From Nitrospinota bacterium (GTDB lineage Bacteria; 2-12-FULL-45-22; JACOWJ01), in assembly GCA_016176845.1 (NCBI GenBank), contig JACOWJ010000026.1, forward strand, positions 1-49,616: a stretch of 49,616 bases of DNA, given 5' to 3'. Numbering within the stretch: position 1 is the stretch's first letter; each line of letters starts with the position of its first letter. Under the pieces are notes generated by a model. The model was not told where the DNA came from. It saw nothing but the letters and a program-made list of their open reading frames with translations, and ran no database searches. Positions 24,755 through 39,133 of this stretch are shown in pieces. The translations under genes and the position numbers were made by a program.

Positions 24755-26860
24755 TCAAGCTACCGTCCTTCTCGTCTCCCGTTTCTTAAAGTCCCCCGAG
24801 AGGATGGCCTCGCTCAAGTGGGCCGGTATTGGACCATAATGGGAGAACTCCATCGTGTACGTGGCCCGGCCCTGCGTAGAAGAGCGCAGGTCAGTCGCAT
24901 AACCGAACATCTCCGCCAAGGGAACATTGGCCCGGATCACCCTTGCCCCTGCCCGGCTGCCCATGCCCATGATCTTGCCCCGGCGGGAGCTCAAATCCCC
25001 GGTGACCTCCCCGACAAACTCTTCGGGGACCACCACCTCCACATCCATAATGGGCTCCAAGAGGACGGGGCGGGCCTTCTTCGCAGCCTCTTTCAAGGCC
25101 ATCGAGCCGGCGATCTTAAAGGCCAACTCGGAGGAATCCACCTCGTGGTAAGAGCCATCGTAGAGGGCGACCTTGAGGTCCGTCAGCGGATAGCCTGCCA
25201 GGACCCCGTTCTCCAGGGCCTCCTTGACTCCTTGCTCCACTGCCGGGATATACTCCCTCGGGATGGATCCTCCAATGATTTTATTTTCAAAGACAAAGCC
25301 TTTCCCCCGCTCCAGCGGGGCAACCATCAGGGAGACACAACCATATTGTCCCCTTCCACCCGTCTGGCGGATGAACCGGCCTTCGGCCTTGGCCTCGGCC
25401 TGGATCGTCTCCTTGTAGGCCACTTGCGGCCGAGAGACGTTGGCCGAGATCTTAAATTCTCTGAATAGTCTATCGATTAAAATCTCTAAATGCAACTCCC
25501 CCATGCCGGAGATGAGCGTCTGGCCGGTGTCACGATCGACCCCCACCTGGAAGGTCGGGTCCTCCTGGGAGAGCTTGTTCAGCGACAGGCTCAATTTCTC
25601 CTGATCCGCCTTGGTCTTGGGCTCGATCGCTACCGCGATCACCGGCTCGGGAAACTCCATCGCCTCCAACACGATCGGCCGCCCCCTCTCGCAGAGCGTA
25701 TCCCCTGTCAGGGCCTTCTTGAGGCCCACGGCGGCCACGATATCTCCCGCGCGGCCCTCCTCGATATCCTCTCGCTTGTTGGCATGCATCTTCAGCAGCC
25801 GGCCGATCCTCTCCTTCCCTCCATGGGTGGAGTTATACACCGTGGAGCCCTGCGTCAAGATCCCGGAATAGATCCGGATGAAATGGAGCTGGCCCACATA
25901 AGGGTCGGTCATCACCTTGAAGACCAATGCCGCAAAGGGGCTCCCATCCTCGGCCTGCCGGACCTCCTCCTGATGCGTATCCGGGTGATGCCCCCTCATG
26001 GAAGGGATATCCAGCGGCGACGGCAAATACTTGACCACCCCATCCAGCAAGGGCTGGACGCCCTTGTTCTTGAAGGAGGCCCCGCAGAAGACCGGAATCA
26101 TCCGGTCGTCGAGGGTCCCCCCCCGCAGGGCGCGCTCGATCTCCTCGGGCAGCAACGGTTCCTCGGCCAGGTACCGCTCCATCAGCGCGTCGTCCACCTC
26201 GGCCGCCGCCTCGACGAGCCGGATGCGGTACTCCTCGGCCTGCTCTCGGTACTCCGCCGGGATCTCTTCTTCGTGGTAAACGATGCCCAGAGACTCCTCT
26301 TCGTAAAGGATCGCCTTCATCTCGATCAGGTCGATGACTCCCCGGAAGTCGCCCTCCTTACCCAAAGGCAGCTGCAGGAGAACGGGATGAGCGGCCAGCC
26401 GCTCCTTCATCATCTCCACACAACGGAAGAAGTCGGCCCCCGTTCGATCCATCTTGTTGACAAAGGCGATCCGTGGCACCCGGTACTTTTCGGCCTGGCG
26501 CCATACCGTCTCCGACTGAGGCTGTACTCCGCCCACGGCGCAGAAGATGCCAATCGCCCCATCAAGCACCCGCAGCGAGCGCTCAACTTCGGCGGTAAAG
26601 TCCACATGGCCCGGAGTATCGATGATGTTGATCTTGTGGCCCAACCAAAAACAGGTGGTGGCTGCCGAGGTGATAGTAATGCCTCGCTCCTGCTCCTGCT
26701 CCATCCAGTCCATGGCCGCAGAGCCCTCGTCCACCTCCCCGATCCGATGAGACCGACCCGTATAATAGAGGATCCTTTCCGTGGTCGTGGTCTTCCCCGC
26801 GTCGATGTGGGCGATGATTCCGATATTTCTGACTTTTTCTAAAGAAACTTCTCTAGGCAA
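24755..26860 (-). CDS. fusA: Elongation factor G
   Basis: 701 aa, five-domain translocase. AHIDAGKT is at residues 17-24, [11 protein letters not shown] at 60-70, DTPGH at 81-85 and NKMD at 135-138. The order rpsL-rpsG-fusA-tuf identifies it as the main ribosomal translocase (EF-G1). Its 3' end lies 28 nt before tuf, with a GGAGG site between. Confidence 0.98.
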   Translation of the reverse strand: MPREVSLEKVRNIGIIAHIDAGKTTTTERILYYTGRSHRIGEVDEGSAAMDWMEQEQERGITITSAATTCFWLGHKINIIDTPGHVDFTAEVERSLRVLDGAIGIFCAVGGVQPQSETVWRQAEKYRVPRIAFVNKMDRTGADFFRCVEMMKERLAAHPVLLQLPLGKEGDFRGVIDLIEMKAILYEEESLGIVYHEEEIPAEYREQAEEYRIRLVEAAAEVDDALMERYLAEEPLLPEEIERALRGGTLDDRMIPVFCGASFKNKGVQPLLDGVVKYLPSPLDIPSMRGHHPDTHQEEVRQAEDGSPFAALVFKVMTDPYVGQLHFIRIYSGILTQGSTVYNSTHGGKERIGRLLKMHANKREDIEEGRAGDIVAAVGLKKALTGDTLCERGRPIVLEAMEFPEPVIAVAIEPKTKADQEKLSLSLNKLSQEDPTFQVGVDRDTGQTLISGMGELHLEILIDRLFREFKISANVSRPQVAYKETIQAEAKAEGRFIRQTGGRGQYGCVSLMVAPLERGKGFVFENKIIGGSIPREYIPAVEQGVKEALENGVLAGYPLTDLKVALYDGSYHEVDSSELAFKIAGSMALKEAAKKARPVLLEPIMDVEVVVPEEFVGEVTGDLSSRRGKIMGMGSRAGARVIRANVPLAEMFGYATDLRSSTQGRATYTMEFSHYGPIPAHLSEAILSGDFKKRETRRTVA

Positions 26861-26913
26861 ACCACAAACCCCTTCACAAGCGAAGCCTGACTTCTGCGCT
26901 AACGAAGAACGTC

Positions 26914-27384
26914 CTACCAGCGGTAGTGAGCAAAGGCCTTGTTGGCCTCGGCCATCTTGTGCGTGTCTTCCCTTTTCTTGATCGCAGTCCCTGTGCCCTT
27001 GGCCGCATCCATCAGTTCCGCAGCCAGCCGCTCCTGCATGGTCTTCTCCCCCCGGGCCCGGGCACTGAAGATGATCCAGCGGATGCCCAAGGCGATCCTT
27101 CGATCAGACCGCACCTCCACCGGGACCTGGTAGGTAGCGCCCCCCACCCGGCGAGATTTGACCTCCAAGACCGGCTTGACGTTTTCAACCGCCTTCTTGA
27201 AGATCTTCAAGGGATCCTCGCCCACCTTCTGTTCGATGATCTCCATGGCCTTATAGAAGATACGCTCGACCAGGCTTTTCTTGCCGTTCTTCATGATCAC
27301 GTTGATACACTTGGCTACCAGGACATCGTGGTACTTGGGATCCGGCAAGATCACCCGTTTGGTCACCTCTTTCCTTCTCGGCAT
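26914..27384 (-). CDS. rpsG: 30S ribosomal protein S7
   Basis: 156 aa from the ATG at 27384 ([19 protein letters not shown]); the frame is open 35 codons further back but overlaps rpsL. S7 nucleates the 30S head and is the autoregulator of the str operon in E. coli. The rpsL-rpsG spacer is only 19 nt, too short to hold an E. coli-like S7 site, so control here may rest on the leader hairpin upstream of rpsL. Confidence 0.98.
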   Translation of the reverse strand: MPRRKEVTKRVILPDPKYHDVLVAKCINVIMKNGKKSLVERIFYKAMEIIEQKVGEDPLKIFKKAVENVKPVLEVKSRRVGGATYQVPVEVRSDRRIALGIRWIIFSARARGEKTMQERLAAELMDAAKGTGTAIKKREDTHKMAEANKAFAHYRW

Positions 27385-27403
27385 AGCCTTCCCCTCAAGC
27401 GTC

Positions 27404-27775
27404 TTACTTGGGCCTCTTGGCACCGTATTTGGATCGGCTCTTCCGACGGCCCTGCACGCCCATCGCATCCAGGGTCCCCCGGATGACATGATAGCGCACC
27501 CCCGGAAGGTCCTTCACCCGCCCTCCCCGGATCAGGACGATCGAGTGTTCTTGCAGGTTGTGACCAATGCCGGGGATGTAAACCGTCACCTCTGCCCGAT
27601 TGGTAAGCCTCACTCTGGCCACCTTTCTCAAGGCGGAATTGGGCTTCTTGGGGGTGGAGGTATAAACCCTCAGGCATACGCCCCGCTTCTGGGGGCAGCC
27701 CTTCAGGGCGGGACTCGCGGTCTTCTTCTTGACCGGCTCGCGCCCCTTCCGAACCAGCTGGCTAATCGTAGGCAA
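27404..27775 (-). CDS. rpsL: 30S ribosomal protein S12
   Basis: 123 aa if read from a TTG at 27775 (TTG CCT ACG ATT = [15 protein letters not shown]), which matches the family start exactly; GGAGGAG lies 5 nt upstream. A longer ATG frame to 27838 adds 21 unrelated residues. S12 sits in the decoding centre. The streptomycin-relevant [15 protein letters not shown] and [10 protein letters not shown] loops are wild-type-like. First gene of the str operon, with a strong promoter upstream. Confidence 0.95.
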   Translation of the reverse strand: MPTISQLVRKGREPVKKKTASPALKGCPQKRGVCLRVYTSTPKKPNSALRKVARVRLTNRAEVTVYIPGIGHNLQEHSIVLIRGGRVKDLPGVRYHVIRGTLDAMGVQGRRKSRSKYGAKRPK

Positions 27776-27859
27776 ACGTCTCTCCTCCGCCGAATCATCA
27801 GGAACAAACGACCCAGGCAGATCGATTTCCCTGGCCATCTGCCCCGAGCTATTCCCGTT

Positions 27860-27903
27860 CCTGGAGAGCCCCCCAGCTTTTGAGCGGGACGGGGCTCTCC
27901 AGG
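27860..27903 (-). promoter_or_regulatory. Leader hairpin upstream of rpsL
   Basis: CCTGGAGAGCCCC (27860-27872) and GGGGCTCTCCAGG (27891-27903) form a perfect 13-bp stem; an outer CGTTC/GAACG pairing (27856-27860 with 27910-27914) can extend it. It occupies the first part of a 5' leader of about 140 nt, begins near the predicted transcription start and is not followed by a U-run. It may protect the mRNA 5' end or bind a ribosomal protein. Confidence 0.75.
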
Positions 27904-27923
27904 CCTTGGGAACGAAATTCCTT

Positions 27924-27951
27924 ATTATACTTCTTTATGAATATTTGTCAA
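27924..27951 (-). promoter_or_regulatory. Strong sigma70 promoter of the str operon
   Basis: Minus strand: TTGACA at 27951-27946, 16-nt spacer rich in A/T, TATAAT at 27929-27924. Both hexamers are perfect. It lies 20 nt after the rpoC stop and gives a leader of about 140 nt to rpsL. Confidence 0.9.
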
Positions 27952-27971
27952 GAACGAAAGCAGACCGCCGG

Positions 27972-32093
<4,122 letters not shown>

Positions 32094-32119
32094 AAGAACC
32101 CCTCCTCACACACAGGAAA

Positions 32120-32230
32120 TAGGGGTTAGGGGCTAGGGGTTAGCAAAAGCAAATGCATTTCACCAACCTCCAACCTCCGATCACCGATCCGGCGAATCCC
32201 TAATCCCTAATCCCTAATCTCTAACCCCTA
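32120..32230. repeat. Convergent heptamer hairpin cassette D (rpoB-rpoC gap)
   Basis: TAGGGGTTAG (32120-32129) is the perfect inverse of CTAACCCCTA (32221-32230). The next 14 bases inward match with four transitions, so up to 24 bp can pair. The right arm carries three TAATCCC units. It overlaps the rpoB stop codon (32228-32230) and ends 26 nt before rpoC. Confidence 0.85.
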
Positions 32231-35200
32231 ATTTGAGTTCTCTTCGCCCTCGATCAACTCCACATCTAAGGCCAGGCTTTGAAGCTCTTTGATCAAGACG
32301 TTGAAGGACTCTGGCAGGTTCGGCACCGCCGTATACTCTCCCTTGACGATGGCCTCGTACATCCGGGTCCTCCCCGAGACGTCGTCCGATTTGATGGTCA
32401 ACATCTCCTGAAGGGTCTTGGCTGCCCCATAGGCCTCCAGGGCCCATACCTCCATCTCTCCCAGACGCTGGCCGCCGAACTGGGCCTTGCCCCCCAGGGG
32501 TTGCTGGGTGATCAAAGAGTATGGACCGGTGGAGCGGGCATGGATCTTATCGTCCACCAGGTGATGGAGCTTCATCATATAGATCTGGCCCACGACCACC
32601 TTTTGATCGAAGGACCCGCCCGTCTTGCCATCGTACAGGACGGTCTCCCCCCATGGGGGCAAACCTGCCTGCCGGAGGAGGTTTTGGATGTCCTCTTCCG
32701 TAGCCCCATCGAAGACGGGGGAGGCCACATGATAGCCCAGGGCTTTGGCCGCCCACCCCAGATTGGTCTCCAGAATCTGACCCACGTTCATCCGTGAAGG
32801 CACCCCAAGCGGGTTGAGGATCAACTCGATCGGCGTCCCGTCGGGCAAGTAGGGCATATCCTCTTCGGGGACGATCTTGGCGATGACGCCCTTGTTGCCA
32901 TGCCGGCCTGCCATTTTGTCGCCCACGGAGAGCTTGCGTTTCATGGCTACGTAAACCTTGACCACCTTGATGACTCCAGGGGCCAGATCGTCGCCCCTGC
33001 GCATCTTGGAGATCTTCTCCTCCAGCATGGTCCGAAGGATATGGATCTGTTCGCCAGCCCGGGCATCCATCTCCTGGATCCCGGCCTTCAAGGAGTCCTG
33101 GCTATCGCCTTCGATTTTGAGGTTCAGCAGCTGATAGGAGCTTATTCGCTCAAGGACCTCCGGAGTCAGCTTGCCCCCCTTGGAGCTTAGGCCCTCGCCC
33201 GTGGCCGGGTCTCGGACCTCAGCCCCGCTGATCTTCCCCGCCAGGAGCCGCCGAATCCGCTTATCTCGTTCCTCTTGAACCAGATGGATCTCGTCGTTAA
33301 AATCCTTCTCGATCCTGGTCGTCTCCTGCTCCTCGATCGACAACGTCCTCGGGTCTTTCTCCGTTCCCTTGCGGGAGAAGACTTTTACGTCGGTCACCGT
33401 CCCTTCGATGCCGGGAGGCACAACCAACGAGGTGTCTCGCACGTCACCGGCCTTCTCGCCGAAGATCGCCTTAAGGAGCTTCTCTTCCGGGCTCAGCTGG
33501 GTCTCTCCTTTAGGCGTGATCTTGCCCACCAGGATATCGCCCGGCTTCACCTTGGAGCCGATCCGGATGATGCCGCTCTCATCGAGGCTCTTGAGGGCTT
33601 CTTCGCTCACGTTGGGGATATCGCGAGTGATCTCTTCCTTGCCCTGCTTCGTGTCGCGCGCCTCCACCTCCAGCTCTTCGATATGGATCGAGGTAAAGAC
33701 GTCCTCCTTGACTACCTTCTCGCTGATGACGATAGCGTCCTCAAAGTTATAGCCTTCCCAAGGCATGAAGGCCACCAGGATGTTGCGGCCTAAGGCCAAT
33801 TCCCCGCGATCGGTGGCCGGCCCATCGGCGATGATATCTCCTTTCTCCGCGGGCTCCCCTTCTCGGATGATCGGCCTCTGATTGAGGCAGGTGTTCTGGT
33901 TGGAACGCTGATACTTGGTCAAGTTGTAAATCTCGATTCGGGGCTCAGCGTTCTCTTCTCTCTCCTCTCTCTCCTCCTCCAGCACGCGAACTACGATACG
34001 CGAGGCATCCACGGAGATCACCGTGCCGTTGGCCCGGGCGACCACCACCGCCCCAGAGTCCCGGGCCGTGATGTACTCCATGCCCGTCCCCACGAGCGGA
34101 GCCTCGGTCTTCAGCAAGGGCACTGCCTGCCGTTGCATGTTGGAGCCCATTAGGGCCCGGTTGGCATCATCGTTTTCCAGGAACGGGATCAGCGAGGCGG
34201 CCACGCTCACCAGCTGCTTGGGAGAGACGTCCATGTAATCGACCTTTTCCGGCGGGACCATCACAAATTCGCTGCCCTTCCGGGACGAGATCAGCTCCTG
34301 GGTGAAATCGCCCTCTTCGTTCACCTCGGCATTGGCCTGTGCGATGACGTATCTCTCCTCCTCGATGGCCGACAGATGATCGACCTGATCGGTGAGCCGG
34401 CCGTTCTCCACTTTCCGATAGGGGGTCTCGATCAGGCCGAACTCGTTGACCCGGGCGTACGTGCTGGGCGAAGCGATCAGGCCGATGTTGGGCCCTTCCG
34501 GGGTCTCGATGGGACAGATCCGCCCGTAATGGGAGGGATGCACGTCTCGGACTTCGAAACCCGCCCGATCCCGCGTCAGCCCGCCCGGCCCCAGGGCGCT
34601 TAGGCGACGCTTGTGGGTGATCTCCGACAGGGGATTGGTCTGGTCCATGAACTGCGAGAGCTGGCTGCTGCCGAAGAATTCCTTGATCGCCGCCATGATC
34701 GGCTTGGAGTTGATCAGGTCGTGGGGCATGGCCGACTCCAGGTCCTGGATGCTCATTCGTTCCCGGAGGGCCCGCTCCATGCGAACCAGGCCGATGCGGA
34801 ATTGGTTCTCCAACAGTTCCCCCACCGATCGCACCCGCCGGTTTCCCAGATTATCTATATCATCCACCGAGCCGATGCCGTGTCGCAGGTCGATCAGGTA
34901 CTTGATGACCGCCACGATATCCTCGGTGGTTAGCGTCCTTTGGTCCAAGGGGATGCCCAGGCCCAGCTTGGTATTGAGCTTCATCCGACCGATCTTGGAA
35001 AGGTCGTACCGCTTGGCGTTGAAGAAAAGGTTATTGAAGAGCTTGACCGCCGGCTCCTTGGTCGGCGGGTCCCCTGGCCTGAGACGCTTGTAGATCTCCA
35101 GCAGGGCCTCATCCGAGGTGCTGATCCGGTCCATGGCCAGAGTATCTCGCAGGGAGGAATCGTAGCGGAGGTTATCGATGTAAAGAATCTTAAATTGCTT

Positions 35201-36310
35201 GATCCCTCTCCCCTTGATCTTCTCCAAGACGCCCGGGGTAACCTCGCGGTTGACCTCCAGCAGCACCTCTCCCGTCTCCTCGTCCACGATGTCCTGGGCG
35301 CTGATCTTCCCGATCAGCTCATCTTCGGGCACGGCCAGGGTATCGATCCCCAGGGTCTTGATCTTCCTCAGGGCGCTCTTGGAGATCCGGCGGTTGGCCT
35401 TGACGACGGCCTCCCCGGTCTCCGGGTCGATGACGTCCTCCTTGGGCTTCTGGCCGATGAGGAAATCGGTGACCTTCTTGGAGAGCTCCTCTTTGACCGG
35501 GTTGTAGAAAACCTCCTCGGTCTTATAGAAGAGGGCCAGCAGGTCCTCGGTGGTCAATCCCAGGGCCCGCAAGAGGATCGTGGCCGGGAGCTTGCGCCGC
35601 CGATCGATCCTCACGTTGAGCAGGTCTTTGGCATCGAACTCAAAGTCGATCCATGAGCCCCGATAGGGGATGATGCGGGCCGAGTAAAGGACCTTGCCGC
35701 TGGTGTGGCCTTTGCTCTTCTCATGGGCGAAGATCACCCCTGGAGAGCGATGCAGCTGGCTGACGATGACACGCTCCGTCCCGTTGATGATGAACGTCCC
35801 TTTGTCGGTGATCAGGGGGATCTCCCCCAGGTAGACCTTCTGCTGCTTCACGTCCAGAAGCCTCAGGCCTCCGGTCTCCTCATCCTTCTCATTGATTACC
35901 AGACGCACCATGATCCTCAAGGGATCCGCGTAGGTCATCCCCCGCAGCTTGCACTCTTCCACTTCATACTTGGGTTTATAGAGCACATGCTGGTTACAGC
36001 GAGAGCAGACTACCCGGGGACCACCCAGCTCCTTGTACTCGCCGCAGCCGCACGCCCACGTGCCGATCTCGTACCCCACGTGCTCCAGGAAAGCCGTTTC
36101 GCTGAAATCACTGATGGGGAAGACGCTGCGGAAGACCGACTCCAGCCCGATGTCTTCTCGCTCATAGGGATTGACGTCCAACTGTAAGAACCGGCGGTAA
36201 GACTCCTGCTGGATCTCGATCAGATTGGGCAGCTCAATGATGGTTGGGATCCGAGAAAAATCTTTCCTCTCCCTCAGCTTGCCATTGGTTGAAACACCAA
36301 TTTTGGCCAT
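32228..36310 (-). CDS. rpoB: RNA polymerase beta subunit
   Basis: 1360 aa. The rifampicin-pocket region is wild type ([33 protein letters not shown]). A zinc-like [11 protein letters not shown]...CSRC sits in the first 120 residues (CGCGEY...VVCSRCNQH), a cysteine pair set often absent in E. coli RpoB. C-terminal catalytic signatures ([14 protein letters not shown]) are intact. Preceded by rplL at 59 nt, the standard order. The stop TAG is inside a repeat cassette. Confidence 0.98.
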   Translation of the reverse strand: MAKIGVSTNGKLRERKDFSRIPTIIELPNLIEIQQESYRRFLQLDVNPYEREDIGLESVFRSVFPISDFSETAFLEHVGYEIGTWACGCGEYKELGGPRVVCSRCNQHVLYKPKYEVEECKLRGMTYADPLRIMVRLVINEKDEETGGLRLLDVKQQKVYLGEIPLITDKGTFIINGTERVIVSQLHRSPGVIFAHEKSKGHTSGKVLYSARIIPYRGSWIDFEFDAKDLLNVRIDRRRKLPATILLRALGLTTEDLLALFYKTEEVFYNPVKEELSKKVTDFLIGQKPKEDVIDPETGEAVVKANRRISKSALRKIKTLGIDTLAVPEDELIGKISAQDIVDEETGEVLLEVNREVTPGVLEKIKGRGIKQFKILYIDNLRYDSSLRDTLAMDRISTSDEALLEIYKRLRPGDPPTKEPAVKLFNNLFFNAKRYDLSKIGRMKLNTKLGLGIPLDQRTLTTEDIVAVIKYLIDLRHGIGSVDDIDNLGNRRVRSVGELLENQFRIGLVRMERALRERMSIQDLESAMPHDLINSKPIMAAIKEFFGSSQLSQFMDQTNPLSEITHKRRLSALGPGGLTRDRAGFEVRDVHPSHYGRICPIETPEGPNIGLIASPSTYARVNEFGLIETPYRKVENGRLTDQVDHLSAIEEERYVIAQANAEVNEEGDFTQELISSRKGSEFVMVPPEKVDYMDVSPKQLVSVAASLIPFLENDDANRALMGSNMQRQAVPLLKTEAPLVGTGMEYITARDSGAVVVARANGTVISVDASRIVVRVLEEEREEREENAEPRIEIYNLTKYQRSNQNTCLNQRPIIREGEPAEKGDIIADGPATDRGELALGRNILVAFMPWEGYNFEDAIVISEKVVKEDVFTSIHIEELEVEARDTKQGKEEITRDIPNVSEEALKSLDESGIIRIGSKVKPGDILVGKITPKGETQLSPEEKLLKAIFGEKAGDVRDTSLVVPPGIEGTVTDVKVFSRKGTEKDPRTLSIEEQETTRIEKDFNDEIHLVQEERDKRIRRLLAGKISGAEVRDPATGEGLSSKGGKLTPEVLERISSYQLLNLKIEGDSQDSLKAGIQEMDARAGEQIHILRTMLEEKISKMRRGDDLAPGVIKVVKVYVAMKRKLSVGDKMAGRHGNKGVIAKIVPEEDMPYLPDGTPIELILNPLGVPSRMNVGQILETNLGWAAKALGYHVASPVFDGATEEDIQNLLRQAGLPPWGETVLYDGKTGGSFDQKVVVGQIYMMKLHHLVDDKIHARSTGPYSLITQQPLGGKAQFGGQRLGEMEVWALEAYGAAKTLQEMLTIKSDDVSGRTRMYEAIVKGEYTAVPNLPESFNVLIKELQSLALDVELIEGEENSN

Positions 36311-36369
36311 TAAGCTTCACCTCAACTTCTGTATATCATATCATTTTCATTTCTTTGAAACGGGTCAGG

Positions 36370-36753
36370 CTACTTGACCTCCACTTCTGCTCCGGCCTCC
36401 TCCAGCTTCTTGCGGATCTCCTCGGCCTCTTCTTTTGAGACCCCCTCTTTCACTGGTTTGGGGGCAGTATCCACCAGCTCCTTGGCCTCCTTGAGGCCCA
36501 AGCTGGTCAGGGCTCTGACCTCCTTAATCACCTGAATCTTCTTCTCGCCCGCGCCCTTCAGCAGAACCATAAAGGAGGTCTTCTCTTCCTCGACGGGCTT
36601 CTCGGCCATAGCTGTAGGAGCCATCATGGCCATGGCAGGGGCGGCAGCCGTGACTCCAAACTTTTCCTCCAGCTCCTTAATGAACTTTGACAGATCCAAG
36701 ACGGTCATATTCTCGATGAAGCTCACCACGGCTTCTTTCGTGATATCGGACAT
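36370..36753 (-). CDS. rplL: 50S ribosomal protein L7/L12
   Basis: 127 aa. An N-terminal dimerisation domain, an Ala/Met/Pro hinge ([16 protein letters not shown], about residues 36-51) and the C-terminal domain with [19 protein letters not shown] that recruits translation GTPases. The hinge is unusually rich in methionine. A 103-nt leader carries a motif shared with the rplK leader. Confidence 0.98.
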   Translation of the reverse strand: MSDITKEAVVSFIENMTVLDLSKFIKELEEKFGVTAAAPAMAMMAPTAMAEKPVEEEKTSFMVLLKGAGEKKIQVIKEVRALTSLGLKEAKELVDTAPKPVKEGVSKEEAEEIRKKLEEAGAEVEVK

Positions 36754-36762
36754 CTTCTCTCG

Positions 36763-36814
36763 GTTTAAGCAGCCCGACGAGACCGCAAGCTGCTAAGGCC
36801 GCCTTTCTTCGGCC
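36763..36814 (-). promoter_or_regulatory. Leader motif upstream of rplL, shared with rplK
   Basis: On the minus strand a GGCCG/CGGCC hairpin is followed by GCGGTCTCGTCGGGCTGC and TTAAAC. The 43-nt part 36763-36805 matches 38942-38984 at 34 of 43 positions without gaps. It ends 9 nt before the rplL start. AGCAGC/GCTGCT can also pair here. Function unknown. Confidence 0.65.
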
Positions 36815-36856
36815 TACATCGATCTATATGCCTTCAAGCGCTCCCGCTCGCCGGGG

Positions 36857-37420
36857 TTAGAATCCGTCGGGTTGCTCGGGGAACGCGTCCGCCGGCCCCT
36901 TTTTCTCCTCGAGCGCTTTAAGGACGTACAGGAAATCCCTTAAGACCCCTTGGAGCACCCCGACCAGGTTGGCCGCTGGTGCCTGCAACTGGCTCAGCAA
37001 GTGGCTGAGCAGCACCGGCTTCGCGGGCAGGTTGGCGACAGCCGCAACCTCATCGGGCCTCACCGCAGCACCGTCCAGGACTCCGCCCTTGATTTGTATA
37101 GGGCGCTCTTTTGGACCCTGCTTTTTGATGAAGGAAGTAAGGACTTTGGCCGGGGCCAACTCGTCCTGATAACTGTAGGCCACCGCTGTGGGCCCCGCGA
37201 ACAGGTCTGCGGCCTTCTCAACCTCTGTCCCTTGCGCGGCTCGCTTGGCCAGGGTATTCTTGACCACCAGGTACTCGATCCCGGCCTCTCTCAATTGTGC
37301 CCTCAGCTCGGTCATCTTCCGGACGTTCAAACCCCTGAAATCCACCAGGATCATCCCTTTAACCCGCTGGAACTTAACGCGCAACTCTTCCACCATGTCG
37401 GTCTTCGCCTTGTCCGCCAA
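36857..37420 (-). CDS. rplJ: 50S ribosomal protein L10
   Basis: 187 aa if read from a TTG at 37420 (start L-A-D-K-A-K-T-D-M-V-E-E-L); AGGAGGT lies 11 nt upstream. Alternatives are an ATG at 37396 or the longer ATG at 37483, which has no ribosome site. L10 anchors the L7/L12 stalk. The conserved MILVDFRGLNVRKMTELRAQ is clear. A leader of about 280 nt between rplA and rplJ is the usual place for the L10 autoregulatory site. Confidence 0.93.
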   Translation of the reverse strand: MADKAKTDMVEELRVKFQRVKGMILVDFRGLNVRKMTELRAQLREAGIEYLVVKNTLAKRAAQGTEVEKAADLFAGPTAVAYSYQDELAPAKVLTSFIKKQGPKERPIQIKGGVLDGAAVRPDEVAAVANLPAKPVLLSHLLSQLQAPAANLVGVLQGVLRDFLYVLKALEEKKGPADAFPEQPDGF

Positions 37421-37505
37421 GTTCGATCCCACCTCCTTCCAGGACCCTTCGTCCGCTGTCCGCTCTAAAACAAGATCCCTCATTGGAAGACCCGTAAACC
37501 ATCAT

Positions 37506-37523
37506 GACCCACCAGGGTGGGTC
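37506..37523 (-). other. Perfect hairpin in the rplA-rplJ leader
   Basis: GACCCACC (37506-37513) pairs with GGTGGGTC (37516-37523), a compact 8-bp palindrome about 85 nt before the rplJ start. It may be part of an L10-binding leader, but I could not match the known L10 leader consensus by eye. Confidence 0.5.
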
Positions 37524-37551
37524 GTCCCCGCAGAGGAAAAGGTCCTTCAGA

Positions 37552-37616
37552 AAGACCCGGGCATTTTCACGGTAACCGGTCATACCTAATAGGCACCCAA
37601 GCCCATGAAAATGGCC
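37552..37616. repeat. Intercistronic repeat, family G copy 2
   Basis: CGGGCATTTTCACGGTAA at 37558-37575 is identical to 14079-14096. TGAAAATGGCC at 37606-37616 is its inverted partner, here on the other side than in copy 1. Lies in the rplA-rplJ gap. Confidence 0.65.
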
Positions 37617-37623
37617 TGTGAGG

Positions 37624-37661
37624 CCCCCTCTCCCTTCGGGGGAGAGGGTTGGGGTGAGGGG
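37624..37661. repeat. GAGAGGG-type dispersed hairpin
   Basis: CCCTCTCCC (37626-37634) pairs with GGGAGAGGG (37640-37648), followed by TTGGGGTGAGGGG. This wording is a very common intergenic palindrome in many bacterial genomes. It lies between rplA and rplJ, about 40-75 nt after the rplA stop. Confidence 0.7.
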
Positions 37662-37698
37662 CTATTTTCATATTAAACCCTCCCCCAAACGGGGCCCC

Positions 37699-38403
37699 TT
37701 ACCTCAAGAGGCTGGCAACCTGGACGGGATCCAATTTGATCCCTGGCCCCATGGTGGAGGAGATTGCCATCCCTCGGATGTATTGTCCCTTGCTGGAGGC
37801 AGGCTTGAGCTTGACCAACATCTCCAAAAAGGCCCCCGCGTTCTCCTTCAAGGCCTCCGGAGAGAAGCTGATCTTGCCCAGGGGGACGTGCATGATGCCG
37901 GCCTTGTCCACCCGAAACTCGATCTTGCCTGCCTTGACCTCGGCCACCGCCCGGGCGATATCGAAGGTCACCGTCCCGGACTTTGGGTTCGGCATCAACC
38001 CCCGTGGCCCCAAGATCTTTCCCAACCGGCCCACCGTCCCCATCATGTCCGGGGTGGCGATGGCTCGATCAAAATCCAGCCAGCCGCCCTGGATCTTCTC
38101 CACCAGATCCTCGGCCCCCACGTAGTCCGCTCCAGCCTCGAAGGCCTCCTTCTCCTTCTCCCCCTTGGCGAAAACCAGGACCCGCACGCTCTTGCCGGAC
38201 CCCTTGGGGAGCACCACACTGCCCCGAACCATCTGATCCGCATGCTTGGGGTTGACGCCCAACTTGACGGCGATCTCCACGGTCTCATCGAACTTGGCGC
38301 AAGCCGTCTTTTTGACCAGCTCCAGGGCCTCTTCCAGGGGATATCTCTTCTCTCGATCGATCACCTTCAAGGCTTCCAGATATCTCTTTCCTCGGTTTGG
38401 CAT
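37699..38403 (-). CDS. rplA: 50S ribosomal protein L1
   Basis: 234 aa. Two-domain L1 with [16 protein letters not shown] and [17 protein letters not shown] at the C-terminus. L1 binds 23S rRNA at the E-site stalk and, in E. coli, represses the rplKA operon. Standard order rplK-rplA-rplJ-rplL. A GAGAATCC-type leader of 91 nt separates it from rplK. Confidence 0.98.
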   Translation of the reverse strand: MPNRGKRYLEALKVIDREKRYPLEEALELVKKTACAKFDETVEIAVKLGVNPKHADQMVRGSVVLPKGSGKSVRVLVFAKGEKEKEAFEAGADYVGAEDLVEKIQGGWLDFDRAIATPDMMGTVGRLGKILGPRGLMPNPKSGTVTFDIARAVAEVKAGKIEFRVDKAGIMHVPLGKISFSPEALKENAGAFLEMLVKLKPASSKGQYIRGMAISSTMGPGIKLDPVQVASLLR

Positions 38404-38494
38404 TGCTTGGATTCTCCCGAAAAAAACTCAAGACCTAGAACCCGAAGCGCAAAGACTCCTCTTCTCGCCTGCCCCAAGCTTAGGTCTTAGCCGC

Positions 38495-38923
38495 TCAATC
38501 GGCGATTACCTCGATGCCCATTCCCCTGGCCGTCCCCTCGATGATCCGCATAGCCGCCTCCAAATCATTGGCGTTGAGGTCCTTGCCCTTCTGCTGGGCG
38601 ATCTGCCGGATCTGGATCCGGGTCACCTGACCCACTTTCTCTCGCTTGGGTTTGGAGGAGCCCTTGGCGATACCTGCGGCCTGCTTGAGCAAGATAGCGG
38701 CAGGCGGGGATTTGGTCACGAAGGTAAAGGTTCGATCCGAGTAAATCGTCACCACGACCGGGATGATAAGTCCCTGTCGATCCTGGGTCTGGGCATTGAA
38801 GGACTTGCAGAACTCCATGATGTTGACCCCGTGCTGCCCCAAAGCCGGGCCCACAGGCGGTGCCGGGGTGGCTTGCCCTGCCGGGATCTGCAATTTCACC
38901 GAGCCGGTTACCTCTTTTGCCAT
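38495..38923 (-). CDS. rplK: 50S ribosomal protein L11
   Basis: 142 aa. N-terminal [20 protein letters not shown] and C-terminal rRNA-binding domain are typical, with [15 protein letters not shown] between. L11 forms the GTPase-associated centre and mediates RelA activation. A 210-nt upstream gap carries element F2 and the leader motif shared with rplL. Confidence 0.98.
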   Translation of the reverse strand: MAKEVTGSVKLQIPAGQATPAPPVGPALGQHGVNIMEFCKSFNAQTQDRQGLIIPVVVTIYSDRTFTFVTKSPPAAILLKQAAGIAKGSSKPKREKVGQVTRIQIRQIAQQKGKDLNANDLEAAMRIIEGTARGMGIEVIAD

Positions 38924-38941
38924 CTTTCCACTCGCTCCTGA

Positions 38942-38997
38942 GTTTAAGCAACCTGACGAGATCGCCAGATCCGGAGGCCGTCTTGGCTCAGCCGGCC
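38942..38997 (-). promoter_or_regulatory. Leader motif upstream of rplK, shared with rplL
   Basis: GGCCG (38997-38993) can pair with CGGCC, followed by GCGATCTCGTCAGGTTGC and TTAAAC. The 43 nt 38942-38984 match the rplL leader at 34 positions. It ends 18 nt before the rplK ATG. Differences are mostly transitions. Confidence 0.65.
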
Positions 38998-39015
38998 CAC
39001 TCCTCCACCTGAGGA

Positions 39016-39130
39016 CCTATCCAAAAACCTCCCGAAAGGCTTTTTCGACCGGAAAAGGGGTTGAAAGAGAGGTGTCCGAAGCGGTGCTTAAGTAAGCTTC
39101 GCTTCTCGAACCAGGGAGTTTTCGGATAGG
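39016..39130. repeat. Inverted-repeat element F, copy 2 (115 bp)
   Basis: Ends CCTATCCAAAAACCTCCC (39016-39033) and GGGAGTTTTCGGATAGG (39114-39130) are inverted, differing by one base and one indel. Inside are nested hairpins, for example GAAGCG/CGCTTC with GCTTA/TAAGC. It begins 3 nt after the nusG stop, exactly as copy 1 follows rplX. Confidence 0.7.
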
Positions 39131-39133
39131 CAG

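Noticed and set aside
37421-37698. Canonical L10 autoregulatory leader
   Set aside because: Position is right, but the repeats and hairpins there could not be matched to the known L10 leader by eye; not claimed.
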